Source of the DNA: Schizochytrium sp. TIO01
Lineage: Eukaryota > Sar > Bigyra > Thraustochytrida > Thraustochytriidae
Length of the DNA stretch: 64,000 bases
Direction: 5' to 3'
Assembly (NCBI GenBank): GCA_004764695.1
Contig: SMSO01000007.1
Coordinates: 699,501-763,500, forward strand
Part shown: piece after piece, positions 30,664-40,820 of the stretch
How positions within the stretch are numbered: position 1 is the stretch's first letter
How the letters are laid out: every line of letters begins with the position of its first letter
Program-made: the position numbers and the translations under genes
Notes under the pieces: generated by a model
Seen by the model: the letters and a program-made list of their open reading frames with translations, nothing else
The model's database searches: none
Told to the model about the DNA's origin: nothing

Positions 30664-31318
30664 GCTATGCAGAACTAAACCTCGGAAATATCCTATGCGG
30701 ACTGCTGAGGGAAAAGATTTCCGCAATTGAGGAATAAAACCCTCTATCTTAATTCAAAATTTCTTTCCCAAAGCGATACCAAATAACAAAATTCGCATCT
30801 AGAAGAAGGGCTATGTTTTGCGATACAGTAAGCAACCCCAACATCTAGAAAGCCTGTCTGAAATCTCCTTTCCCTTGTTGTATGCATTTGGCAACAACGA
30901 CACACATATATCTAGTTGTTCTTCAAACATGGAGAGAGAACACGGCCACAATGAGATGTCTTGGTGGGGAAAAGGTTATTGGGGCCATGGAAATGATCTG
31001 CATCTTCAAGGCACTAGGCACTATCTCCGGATAAACAACTTCTTCCGAAGAATTCTAAATAATTGAGAAGTTGGTTTGTATGTACGATATTCAAGCATGT
31101 ATGTGTATTATTGATGTGAGAAGGTACCTATCTTTCTAACTTAGAAAGACAGAAACTAAGAATCCTATTGTGAAAATTACTGAATGTTTTTTACTACTCA
31201 TGAATTTAATGCGATTTAAAAAAGTAACAAAGTTTGCTTCTACCCTTCGAGCTCTGATTCCAAGTTTCATGTTTGTTATGCTATGTTTTCGGGAACAAAT
31301 CGAAAGTAGAAAAGTATC
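30664..31318. other. intergenic between convergent genes
   Basis: 3' flanks of the hydratase gene and the minus-strand LRR gene. An 82-codon ORF at 30818 has His/Trp-rich content but no family features, so it is not called. Confidence 0.45.
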
Positions 31319-32266
31319 CTAAATAACGTATGTACATAATCCGTACACAAAGCTGAAGATGGGGACTAGAGAAAGCTTCAGAGGCGTTGCAGAATTGATC
31401 ACACTAGTAGGTCCTGGCGTTGGAACACTGGTCGGAGAGATTGTTGGTGCGGAAGTCGGCGTTGCCGTTTGTGGTGCTATCGTTGGTTCCGGGGTGGGAA
31501 CTTGTGTAGGTGCATTTGTAGGTGCTGTAGTGCATGCCTCGCCCGAGCTACATGCTTGCAATTCGCAGGAGCCAGATTGATCACTGAAAGTGCACTGGCT
31601 TTCCCCAATTCCATTACTAATGCTGAACTCGTTGCACAAATCTAGAAAAGCATCAGAAACACACCCAGTAAGAAGATTTGTGTCAAAATAAATGTTTAGA
31701 ATGTCAGGTAAGTATGCAAGGGAGTCTGGCACCGTACCTGTCAGGTTATTTTCAGATAGATCAAGCATTGTTAATGAGGTCATGTTCCCCAGCGAACTGG
31801 GAATACTGCCAGAAAGATAATTCCGGCTTAGGTCGAGGCTAAGAAGGTCAACGAGAATGCCTAGAGAAGATGGTATATTGCCTGTCAGGTGATTTTCTGA
31901 CAGGTCGAGCTCCGAGAGTGCAGCAAAGCTTGACCAAGAGCTTGGTATGGAGCCATTAAAGTCATTCGAACCAAGCAGAAGGCTCGTCAGCCCCGTGAGT
32001 GAGTCAATGGCGCTAGGCAGTTCTCCCGAGAGATTGTTATTAGCGAGATTTAATAATTCAAGATGGGGAAGCCCTTCGAAGAACCCATTAGGGAAGCTCC
32101 CTGACAGACTTTGGTCCTCACAGTCGATTTGGGTCACATTAGAGCCAAAATTCGGCCAATCTGCACAAGTTGCGGCAACCCCTAGCGCGCTTTGTGAAGA
32201 TCCTGATAAGTGAACAAACCCAATTGTAAGCCCAGCAAGAAAGCTTGAATGTAGATTAGTCCTCAT
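31319..32266 (-). CDS. secreted, probably GPI-anchored leucine-rich-repeat protein
   Basis: 315 residues from the first ATG in frame (32266). An N-terminal hydrophobic segment (SSFLAGLTIGFVHLSG) is a plausible signal peptide. About six plant-type LRRs follow (LxxLxxLdLSxNxLsGxIPsSLG), for example LDLSENHLTGNIPSSLG and LDLSRNYLSGSIPSSLG. Then comes a Cys-rich cap (residues about 235-265), a Thr/Pro stalk of TPxPTxAPT-like repeats (about 268-295), and a hydrophobic C-terminus (PLKLSLVPIFSFVYGLCTYVI) preceded by small residues, as in GPI-attachment signals. It is likely a cell-surface adhesion or recognition protein; the ligand cannot be inferred. LRRs of this type occur in plants, amoebae and stramenopiles. 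Confidence 0.8.
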   Translation of the reverse strand: MRTNLHSSFLAGLTIGFVHLSGSSQSALGVAATCADWPNFGSNVTQIDCEDQSLSGSFPNGFFEGLPHLELLNLANNNLSGELPSAIDSLTGLTSLLLGSNDFNGSIPSSWSSFAALSELDLSENHLTGNIPSSLGILVDLLSLDLSRNYLSGSIPSSLGNMTSLTMLDLSENNLTGTVPDSLAYLPDILNIYFDTNLLTGCVSDAFLDLCNEFSISNGIGESQCTFSDQSGSCELQACSSGEACTTAPTNAPTQVPTPEPTIAPQTATPTSAPTISPTSVPTPGPTSVINSATPLKLSLVPIFSFVYGLCTYVI

Positions 32267-35200
32267 TTCAATCACTCGCCAATCAACCAACTTGCACGGA
32301 CTCTGCTTTTGAGTGTTACGCTTCGGCTCAAGCGTATTTGGCTCTTGAGCATGCAGGAGTAAGTTCCCCTGTGTTCTCTTCACCTGCTGGCGACCCTGTA
32401 TTATATTGATATGCTCTGTTAAGGTTTTAAAAAAATGTTCGTTTCAATATTCAAAGGCCGCCCCGCTCGCTTTGTTATAGTCTCTTCCTTTCCTTGAACA
32501 GGAAGGCATGTAGTACAAATGTCTCTACTTCTCGCGACTAGCCCATCCTGAAAACATGATATTTATAATTGTGTCAAACTTTGTTTCTAGTTGATTGAGG
32601 AGAGTGGGGGTACAGGCCGCCCATGTGCTGTAGGAGCTATTCCAAAGTCTCATTACAGGCCACTACAATCCCATCTCATTTTTCAAAAGCATGACAATAT
32701 CCTCTTACCTACAAGTGTTGCTAGTTGCAACGGAAACATAACTACAAGGCGGTTACGTAAACCGAATCCTGACCATTTTAAGGTGTTCTATTTTCGTTCT
32801 ATGATTGTTTGCCCCAGTTCTTCCACGCTTTATGCGTGATGATAATATTATCAGTATTAAATGCAATTTTCGAAAGCATAAAGCATACAACTGTAGGCAT
32901 CCCTGCTCGTCATGATTAGCTGCAATCAATTCGTGGGTCGTGAACTTAAAAAAGTTCAAGAGAAGAAAGCCATTGCGTTTATTTATGCAGGGAGCATGCG
33001 ACGAGAAATTTCAATGTACGCAAGTATTGCGAAAGTTAGGTATTGAGGTAAAGCGGAGACTCGCAAATTTCGTAGCATCCTTGACAGAACAGTGCGCAGA
33101 ACCGAACCAAATCAGCGGCTTGCTAGGTGTCTACTAAATGGGGCCCATATAATTCATATTAATTAGTAGCTTTGGCCTTTTTCAGAGGGGGATGGAAGAA
33201 GGTGCTACAAAGTGGATGGAGCCTACGTGAAGGTGCTACAATCGCATGAGAATATGCTACATTCGCGGTTTGTGCGCGCAGCATCGAAAACTGCTACGAG
33301 AATTTCTGCTCGCAGCGGCAGCGAGCGTCCCGTCCTAAGAAAACAAGTTGCAAACAATTTATGGTTAGCTGTTCGCATCACGATCTACATAATATGAGAA
33401 CTTACGAACAGCGAGACTCCTAGTAAGAAGAAAACATAATAGGGAACGAAGGATGGCGCTTCAATGAACCTCCAAGGGCAACCCTTGACTGCATGTCTTT
33501 GCAGGCATGTGAACCACCAACAAAAACAGTCTCAGTTTCGACAAGTGTCCACAGTCATCAGTCTAACTGATGGAATTTTCGTAGGCACCGTGCTCAGAAC
33601 AGTGGCAGAGCGTTCTATATGCTGGCGATTCACGGCGCTGACTATCACAAGTTTAGTTTCATATTCATATTTTCATTTTTTAAATTTCACTTCATTGTAT
33701 TTCATTAAAAAAATATTATTATTATTTAAAAAAAAAAAAAAAAAAAAACACTAACAAAAAAAACATACACGTCGCCTCAGGGTCAGGCTGGTTGATGATT
33801 TCGAAGAGGTAATCGCACCATAGGCGATCTGCGTGTATATTCGGTTTTCGCTGTGCAATCAAGGAGTTAGTACTGCTTCCGGACAAATGATTGCAGCTGG
33901 TTTTCTATGAAATTTCGGGTTCGACACCTTTAAAGAAGGAAAAAAAAAGAAAAGAATTTTATTCTTTTACTACACATAAGCCCAGTGATAGGTATTTGCC
34001 GCTGTAGACAGTGTGTCAAATTAGTTATTATCATATGAGATATATTTTAAAGTAAAATTTTAAATTCTTTATTTCTAGTATGATATTGTATCAGCCCAGT
34101 AGAAAAGCCAGAAGCTAGACTGCATGTATCTATACTATATTTTTTTTTTTTTTTTTAAATAGTTGATTTTCATTTCAAATAATTATCATGCAGTAGTTTT
34201 AACTTTTACTTATGATATATGCATATTATATTATCAGAAAGTAAAACCTTACCTACCTACACGCATCTTAGGGAGGGGAGCATGACTCCCAGAATCCTGA
34301 TGAACGACGATGCTACCTATATGTGAATATAGAGAGTAAATGCCACCTTTTTATGCATAGTCGAACAATAGAATAGTAAAGGAAAAGATACAAAGTGCTA
34401 CTTTCTGTAATGGCATTAAAAAGAAGGTTTTGAATGAAATGTAAACGATCTCAAACTCAGAGCAGGGGACTTGAAGTATGCCTACATATTATTAATACTG
34501 CATGCCCCGAAGGAGAGGGTGCTGTTTCTTTTTTATATTCTTGCTTTCTTTCGTCTTTCTAGAAATACACTACTATGGATCACGCAGAAGAAACCGAGTG
34601 CAACAAATTTAGTATCAAATCATACAAACAGTTAACTGTATCATCAAAATAATTTCGAGATTTTTACGCCAATTAGGTAAAAAGCAGACTATTCCCTCGT
34701 GAAAGATGTCCATCTTAAATCCGCCTTTCTTAAAAGTACCTACTGGTGCATGCTCCTTGAGTTGGTGATTTGGCTAGGTGGTTTACTTAGACATTCGACC
34801 TGTTCATCTTGTACCCATTTTCGAAGCGTGTCAATATACTGTTTATGGGACGTGGGAGTTCAGCAAGACCTAATTTACCTTGTCAATGTTCTCAAAGGGC
34901 AAGGCCAAGTAAGGTGTAAACTAGTAGCACCTAAATCCTAAGTGGACGGTTCACATACCGATCAATATATTATGAAAGGTATCAGGGCTACTTCTGTTTT
35001 GGTATTATTCTTAATGGCTACGACGGGAGTCTATCGACTAGTAGCGATTTAAATTTGGACAGTTCATTCTCTTACCGGCTTAGTTGGGTCTGTAGACGAG
35101 GAGGCTCAACGCAGCGGAGTGTTGAAGATAGGGCATTCTTGCAATTGCGCCAACCAAGTAATAGCTATTTTACGATAGCTAGGTATCGCAACAATTATAT

Positions 35201-35823
35201 ACTTATAACTATATTATCTATGAAACATACATACTCTGGGGATTGAAAAGGCTAATTCGATGATTGCTTGTTGTGGTGCAGGTGCTTCATTTCCATTTCA
35301 ATAGAACATGCATTATTTGTTCTGCAAATGTAAAGAGACGCAGACCCCTTTAAATTTTTTTTTAAAAAATCTTTGTTTAACCGAAAACTTCCAGGGTGAA
35401 GGACTAAAAAATAAAAATGAAAGAAATGCTCAAGTTAACTCTAGGTCTACAGAGAGAAAAGTTTCATTTGTAAAAGAGTGATAAAAACAAAATAATCTTT
35501 TTAGTGTGCGCTTAAAAGTTCTCGAAGGAAGGATGGCTCCTACACTGGCGTAGGTGGGTTCTAAGGCTGGCTGTAAATAAAACCTAAGGGATGAAGGCGC
35601 GAGAGAGGGCGAACTTGCAGAGCGTTGTGTTGCCTCGTTTCAAGAGCACTCAACCCAAACAAAGCGTCGCGACTTCTCAAGATCTTCGGTCAGCAAACCC
35701 CCAAAGCGAGCTCGCAAGCAAGCCATCATCAGTGCAAACTAGTCGTCAGTTGCCCATCTAGGTTACAGATTGCATTAAAAGCAAAGCAAATTGTTGAAGG
35801 CAACGCAAAGCAAAGGTAGACCA

Positions 35824-35855
35824 AACCAAAGCAAAGCAAAGCAAAGCAAAGCAAA
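35824..35855. repeat. (GCAAA)n short tandem repeat
   Basis: Six to seven units of GCAAA; related AAAGC words continue at lower density from 35774. Confidence 0.9.
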
Positions 35856-36299
35856 GGTAGCTCTCTCTAATAACCTTATTAGAGCAGCTGGCGCTCTTTT
35901 GGCTCAGGCATCCTCTTTGAATCAGATTCAGCCGCTAATTGCGGATAAGCGGAAGCAAGGCAAGGTAGAGACAACAGGTTTGAGTTGAGGGGCTTCTGAT
36001 TCTTCGATTCCCTCATTGCGCAGGTTTATACTAAGTATTGAACGAGTGTTGTTGAGTGAGACTCGAGTGATTCATTCATTCACTTGTCTCCTTTCTCACT
36101 CGCTCTTTCAATCACATCATTAGTGCTCTAAAGAGAGCATTGGCAGATACTACTACCTCCTAGTTGGGGCTACATCACATTCACTCACTCGCTCCTTCTC
36201 ATTTTTTCTCTTTGTTTGTTTGGTTGTTTGACAGATTGAGTGTTTTTGACTGATTGACTGAATTGTTCATTTGATCAAATTGAACTTAAATAGAGCAAT

Positions 36300-36420
36300 T
36301 GCATTGATTGATTGATTGATTAATTGATTTGATTCTTCACCGTCAATTTAAAAAAAATCATTTGATCCATCGATCATCGTCAGTCAATCAATCAATCGAT
36401 CAATCAATCAATCAGTCACT
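36300..36420. repeat. inverted GATT / AATC arrays upstream of GluRS
   Basis: A (TTGA)n array at 36304-36327 faces (ATCA)n arrays at 36384-36413, so transcripts or single strands could fold on themselves. More GATC/CGAT words follow to 36453. Confidence 0.8.
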
Positions 36421-36555
36421 CATCGATCGATCGGTCACTCGATCCGATCGACAGTAGCAACAGCTCCCGCGAGTGAGCAACCGACCGATCGTTCGCGATC
36501 AACATAGCATTCGACCAGCCGAGCAACAGCCGCAGAGCAGCAGTTGCATAGCAGG

Positions 36556-39366
36556 ATGGAGCGCGTGGAGGCGCTGAGCGCAGCTGCCGCTGCCAAGGGC
36601 GAGGATGTGCGCCAGCTCAAGAGCGAGGGCAAGCCCATCGAAGAGGCCCTCGCCGCTCTCAAGGATGCCAAGAGCGCTCTGGAGGCCGCCGTGAAGGAGG
36701 TCCTCCCCGCGCAGGAGGCTGCTCTTGAGCAGCTTAAGGCCAGCGGCGCCTCGGAGAGCGAGGTGCAGGCTGCTGAGGCCATTGTGAAGGACCTCCAGAG
36801 CAAGCTCCCCGAGGACAAGAAGGCCAAGAAGAAGCGCGAGAAGGAGGAGAAGAAGAAGAACTCCGGCGCTAGCGACGCCAAGGATGCTCCCAAGGCCGCC
36901 AACGACGGCGAGGCAGGCATGTCCAAGAAGGAGCTCAACAAGCTTCGCAAGAAGGAGGCCCGCAAGGCCGCCAAGTCCGAGGACGCCCCCACCCCTGCCC
37001 CTGCCGCCGCTGCTGCTCCTGCTGCTCCTGCCGCCGCTGCTGCTTCATCTTCGGCACCAGCTGCCATCGGCGCGGACTTTCCTCTGCTGGCACTGCTTGT
37101 GTCTGGCATGACCAAGGAAAAGGCAATCCGCGGCAACGTAGCCGAAATCTCCGTGGGAAAGGGTGCCGGCGCAGGCAAGGCTCGTGGCGACGAGTCTGTG
37201 GCTCGCTTCCTTGCACGCTCTCACCCTGAGAGTGGCCTGTACAACGGATCTGCTGCCGCCCTTGCGGAGGTTGACTCGTGGATCGAGGCCTCTCGCACCC
37301 GTGCAATGGACTCTGAGGAGGGCCTCAACGCTCTTGACGAGGCCCTTGGCGCACGCGGCTTCCTCGCGGCTAACTCTGCTGCCCTCTCACTTGCAGATCT
37401 CGCTGTCTGGGCAGCGCTCATTCGCAGCGTCCGCGGAGACCTGGCTGCTCTCCAGAAGCTCGTTGCTAAGCGTGCCAATCTGGCCAGATGGGTCGCCGCT
37501 ATTGGCGGGCTTGGTGAGGCTATGATGGCCGCCAACACCTTCAAGAAGTTTCTCGTCGCCGCCGAAGAGGATGCCAAGAACGGTGCCAAGAACGCCAACA
37601 CTGACAAGAAAAACGCTGGCAAGAACGCCAACGCTGACAAGAAGAGCGCTGGCAAGAAGAAGGAGTTGAAGCTCCCCCCGCTCAAAAACGCTGAGGAGGG
37701 CAAGGTGGTGACTCGGTTCCCGCCTGAGCCGAGTGGACACCTTCACGTGGGACACTTCAAGGCGATGTTTATGAACAAGATGTACGCAGACATGTACAAG
37801 GGCAAGATGCTGCTGCGTTTCGACGATACCAACCCGAACAACGAGAAGGTTGAGTTTGAGGAGGGTATCTTGGAGGACATCAAGTCTTTGGGAATTACCC
37901 CCGCATCTGTGTCTTGGACCTCCGACCACTTTGAGCTTATTCTCAAGTACGCTGTGCAACTCATCAAGCAGGGCGATGCCTTTATGGACGACACCCCCCA
38001 GGAGACCATGTCCGAGGAGCGCCGTGCCGGTACTGAGTCCAAGCACCGCAATGACCCCAAGGATCTCAACCTTGTTCGCTTCATGGGTCTCGTTTACGGT
38101 GACGCCGCGCCGAGCAAGGCCGTAACCTACGGCGCCGGAGAGGTCTTCGAGGACGCCGCTCTTGTGGCTCAATTTGAGAAGGACCTGCCGACGCTCAAGA
38201 ACTGGTGCCTGCGCGCCAAGATTGATATGGCCAGCAAGAACAAGGCCCTCTGTGATCCGGTCATCTTCCGTGGCAACGAGACCCCCCACGCTCGCGTAAA
38301 GAGCACTTACAAGGCGTTTCCCACCTACGATCTGGCCTGCCCCATTGTGGATAGCGTTGAGGGTGTCACCCACGCCCTGCGTGATATCCAGTACCGCGAC
38401 CGTGTGCCGTTGTACCAGTGGTTCTTCCCCAAGCTTGGTCTGCGTCCTGTGGAGATCCAGGACTTCTCGCGCATGAACTTCGTGTACACGCTCATGAGTA
38501 AGCGTAAGCTCAAGTGGTTCGTGGAGCAGGGCATCGTCAACTCCTGGAACGACCCCCGCTTCCCGACCGTCAAGGGTGTGTTGCGCAGAGGTATGACCGT
38601 GAGCGCCCTCCAAGACTTTAACGTGGAGCAGGGTACCAGCAAGAACGTTACCACCATGGAATACGACAAGTTCTGGGCTCTTAACAAGAAGCACGTGGAC
38701 CCTTACGCCCCGCGTTTCATGGCCGTCAGCGGAGAGACTAACGCCATCCTGCGCATCAACAACGCGGACGGTACACCCTTCGCAGAACAGTGGGCCACCG
38801 CCGCCAACCACCCTAAGAACGCAGAACTCGGCACACGAGCTGTCCTCAGGGGCCCTGAGCTTCTCGTGGAGCTTGAGGATCTTCAGGCCAACGAGAACTT
38901 GCCCAAACTTGAGGTTGGCGAGAACATTATCCTCTTTACCTGGGGAGTGATGAAGGTCACCAAGGTTGAGACAGACGCTGACGGCGTTGTTCGCAGCGCT
39001 GAGTGCACCTTTGACCCGCAGGGAGACGTCAAGCTGCCCAAGCGGAAGCTTCACTGGGTTGCCAAGAGCGAGCACAACGTAAACATCACCATGCACGAGT
39101 TTGACCACCTCATCACTAAGCCCAAGATTGAGGAGGGAGATGACTTTAAGGACTTCATCAACGCCAACTCCCACGCAACCACTACTCTTGTGGCTGAGCC
39201 TGCTATTCGCAACATTAAGAAGGACACCTTCCTTGAGCTCATGCGCCGCGGTCTCTTCCGCGTTGACCAGGCTCAAGGTCCTGAGACGCCCATGAACATC
39301 TTTGCCATCCCCGACGGCAGGCAGAAGGCCATGAGCACGCTCGGCTCCAAGCTCGCTCACCGTTAA
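36556..39366 (+). CDS. cytosolic glutamyl-tRNA synthetase with WHEP-like and GST-like N-terminal extensions
   Basis: 936 residues from ATG 36556. Residues 1-50 are a helix-turn-helix, WHEP-like segment (EDVRQLKSEGKPIEEALAAL) followed by a second, similar helical stretch and a Lys-rich linker. Residues about 170-345 look like a GST-C-like domain (HPESGLYN, LADLAVWAALI) of the kind used to dock synthetases into complexes. A second Lys/Asn/Ala linker contains near-repeats of KNANTDKKNAG. The class I catalytic core starts near 385: RFPPEPSGHLHVGHFKA with HVGH at 397-400, LRFDDTNP, DPRFPTVKGVLRRGM, and the KMSKS equivalent MSKRK at 647-651. The C-terminal beta-barrel anticodon domain runs to about 930. 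It charges tRNA-Glu in the cytosol. Codons are almost all C/G-ending. A hairpin lies just past the stop. Confidence 0.97.
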   Translation: MERVEALSAAAAAKGEDVRQLKSEGKPIEEALAALKDAKSALEAAVKEVLPAQEAALEQLKASGASESEVQAAEAIVKDLQSKLPEDKKAKKKREKEEKKKNSGASDAKDAPKAANDGEAGMSKKELNKLRKKEARKAAKSEDAPTPAPAAAAAPAAPAAAAASSSAPAAIGADFPLLALLVSGMTKEKAIRGNVAEISVGKGAGAGKARGDESVARFLARSHPESGLYNGSAAALAEVDSWIEASRTRAMDSEEGLNALDEALGARGFLAANSAALSLADLAVWAALIRSVRGDLAALQKLVAKRANLARWVAAIGGLGEAMMAANTFKKFLVAAEEDAKNGAKNANTDKKNAGKNANADKKSAGKKKELKLPPLKNAEEGKVVTRFPPEPSGHLHVGHFKAMFMNKMYADMYKGKMLLRFDDTNPNNEKVEFEEGILEDIKSLGITPASVSWTSDHFELILKYAVQLIKQGDAFMDDTPQETMSEERRAGTESKHRNDPKDLNLVRFMGLVYGDAAPSKAVTYGAGEVFEDAALVAQFEKDLPTLKNWCLRAKIDMASKNKALCDPVIFRGNETPHARVKSTYKAFPTYDLACPIVDSVEGVTHALRDIQYRDRVPLYQWFFPKLGLRPVEIQDFSRMNFVYTLMSKRKLKWFVEQGIVNSWNDPRFPTVKGVLRRGMTVSALQDFNVEQGTSKNVTTMEYDKFWALNKKHVDPYAPRFMAVSGETNAILRINNADGTPFAEQWATAANHPKNAELGTRAVLRGPELLVELEDLQANENLPKLEVGENIILFTWGVMKVTKVETDADGVVRSAECTFDPQGDVKLPKRKLHWVAKSEHNVNITMHEFDHLITKPKIEEGDDFKDFINANSHATTTLVAEPAIRNIKKDTFLELMRRGLFRVDQAQGPETPMNIFAIPDGRQKAMSTLGSKLAHR

Positions 39367-40820
39367 AATAAGAACTTTGAAAAAAGTTCTTGATGTTGTC
39401 TGCCCGCCTGACTGCCTGTTTGCCTGCCTGCTGTCTGAATCCCTCCTTACTTGGTAAATATCCCAGACTATCGCTAATAATACAACTTTTCAGATAATTC
39501 ATGCTCTCCCAAGTTTTAAAACTAGCTGACTGTGCTGGATATTCCTTCTATCCTTGTTGCCAGGCTATCGCTAATGAAGCTCTTCAAAACCGAAGAGTGA
39601 GGAGGCTGATACAAACAAAAGAAGGGTATTGGACACCGAGGAATCTAGGGTGATTGTTTATCACTTGCATGTTCCTGTTCAACTCTGTGTTCATTTGGTT
39701 TGAACGCACTAAACTATCGCTAGCACAGCCTTTCACATATCTTCAGCTTCTGGCAAACTCTCTTTCACTTTAAAGAAATTAAATTATTTCAGTCTAGCCT
39801 ACAAATTTTATGTGTAGCTTGCTCTTTTGACTCCATCTGATCTACCTGGGGACTGCCTGAGCATTATTCAAGAATTACTTTTAGTTGCTTTGCCTGCTTC
39901 CCTCCACCATTCACTATTCTTCAAAAATTTAACCTGCACCTTATAATAAACGAACCTGGAGTCTTTACCATAGACGAGAATACTCACAAAGAATGAGCTC
40001 CTAATCCTCACCTTCATCCTTCAAATTGGTTGGATTTTGTGCTCGGACCTCATCATTTCTCAAGTTTGGACTTGCAACTAAACTTGAGGATCAATTTCAG
40101 GAGCAAAGTAATTTTGACTAGTCCAAGCATTCTCAAAGAGGAATAAGAAGAGCTCCGGCTGATTGTGTTGTGATAACGAAAACGAAATTCATAAAGACTT
40201 ACATCCAGCTTGCTGATTGGACTGGGTGTTTTAGAAAACCTCAAACTTCAGATTTGCACTCTTGCGAAATATCCAGCTCCTTGGAAACATCATCTTGCTT
40301 GATGAGAGATACCAGCGCTCTTTTTGTTCCTGGTAGATACTATGCTAGCCCAAACGATGCTCAATAAAGGCGGACTTAGCCCACTCACTGATTTTTGCAG
40401 TTTATTTCTCACTTATGAACCGATTCCACAAATCTAAAATTCCACATCTATATTTTGATAAATTGGTTTCTATATTTTTCAGATGCATGTGGTTAATGAC
40501 TAAATTCGAAGTTTGTTTTTTATTTATCAAGCATAATGCGATGCTCTGCCTCACGGGATAAAGACAATCAAACCATTGCAAGGAATACATAGTATGTGGC
40601 TAGGAAACGTGTAGTGCAACTAACAATGGGGCATTTGAGCAAGCATGCAATATAGGAGTGGAGCAATCAATCGTTGCAGAAAAGGCATAGGGGATAATAC
40701 GTTTTATCATTATTATTGTTATTGTTATTGTTGTTTGTCAGTTATTCCAGAGAAAGATGAGAGAGATAAAGTGGGAACTAATGTATGTTGCACGAAGGGT
40801 TTGGAGGTAGGTTTAAATAC
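39367..40820. other. intergenic between convergent genes
   Basis: 3' flanks of GluRS and the four-TM gene. The word ctatcgcta recurs three times (39468, 39563, 39714). No gene seen. The hairpin at 39370-39391 is listed separately. Confidence 0.45.
39370..39391 (+). other. perfect 9-bp hairpin with GAAA loop just after the GluRS stop
   Basis: AAGAACTTT, then GAAA, then AAAGTTCTT, starting three bases after the TAA (39364-39366). The stem is perfect and the loop is of the GNRA class. It would lie at the start of the 3' UTR. Role unknown; chance is possible for a stem this AT-rich. Confidence 0.7.

Larger units (their letters stand above)
32267..36555. other. long intergenic region with A/T tracts and GATT/ATCA repeats
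   Basis: About 4.3 kb without a recognisable gene. It contains a 21-base A run (33728-33748), a 17-base T run (34140-34156), a GCAAA pentamer run (35824-35855) and inverted GATT/AATC arrays (36300-36420). The last 100 bases are the GluRS 5' UTR. Short ORFs (33464, 34699, 35055, 35625) show no family features. Confidence 0.5.

Noticed and set aside
33780-33935. Possible tRNA-derived SINE: a B-box-like ggttcgacacc followed by an A-rich tail
   Set aside because: The T-stem around it does not pair well, no A box lies at the right distance, and there is no second copy in the window.
37387-39360. 657-codon minus-strand ORF opposite GluRS
   Set aside because: Shadow frame created by strongly biased codons; no family features.
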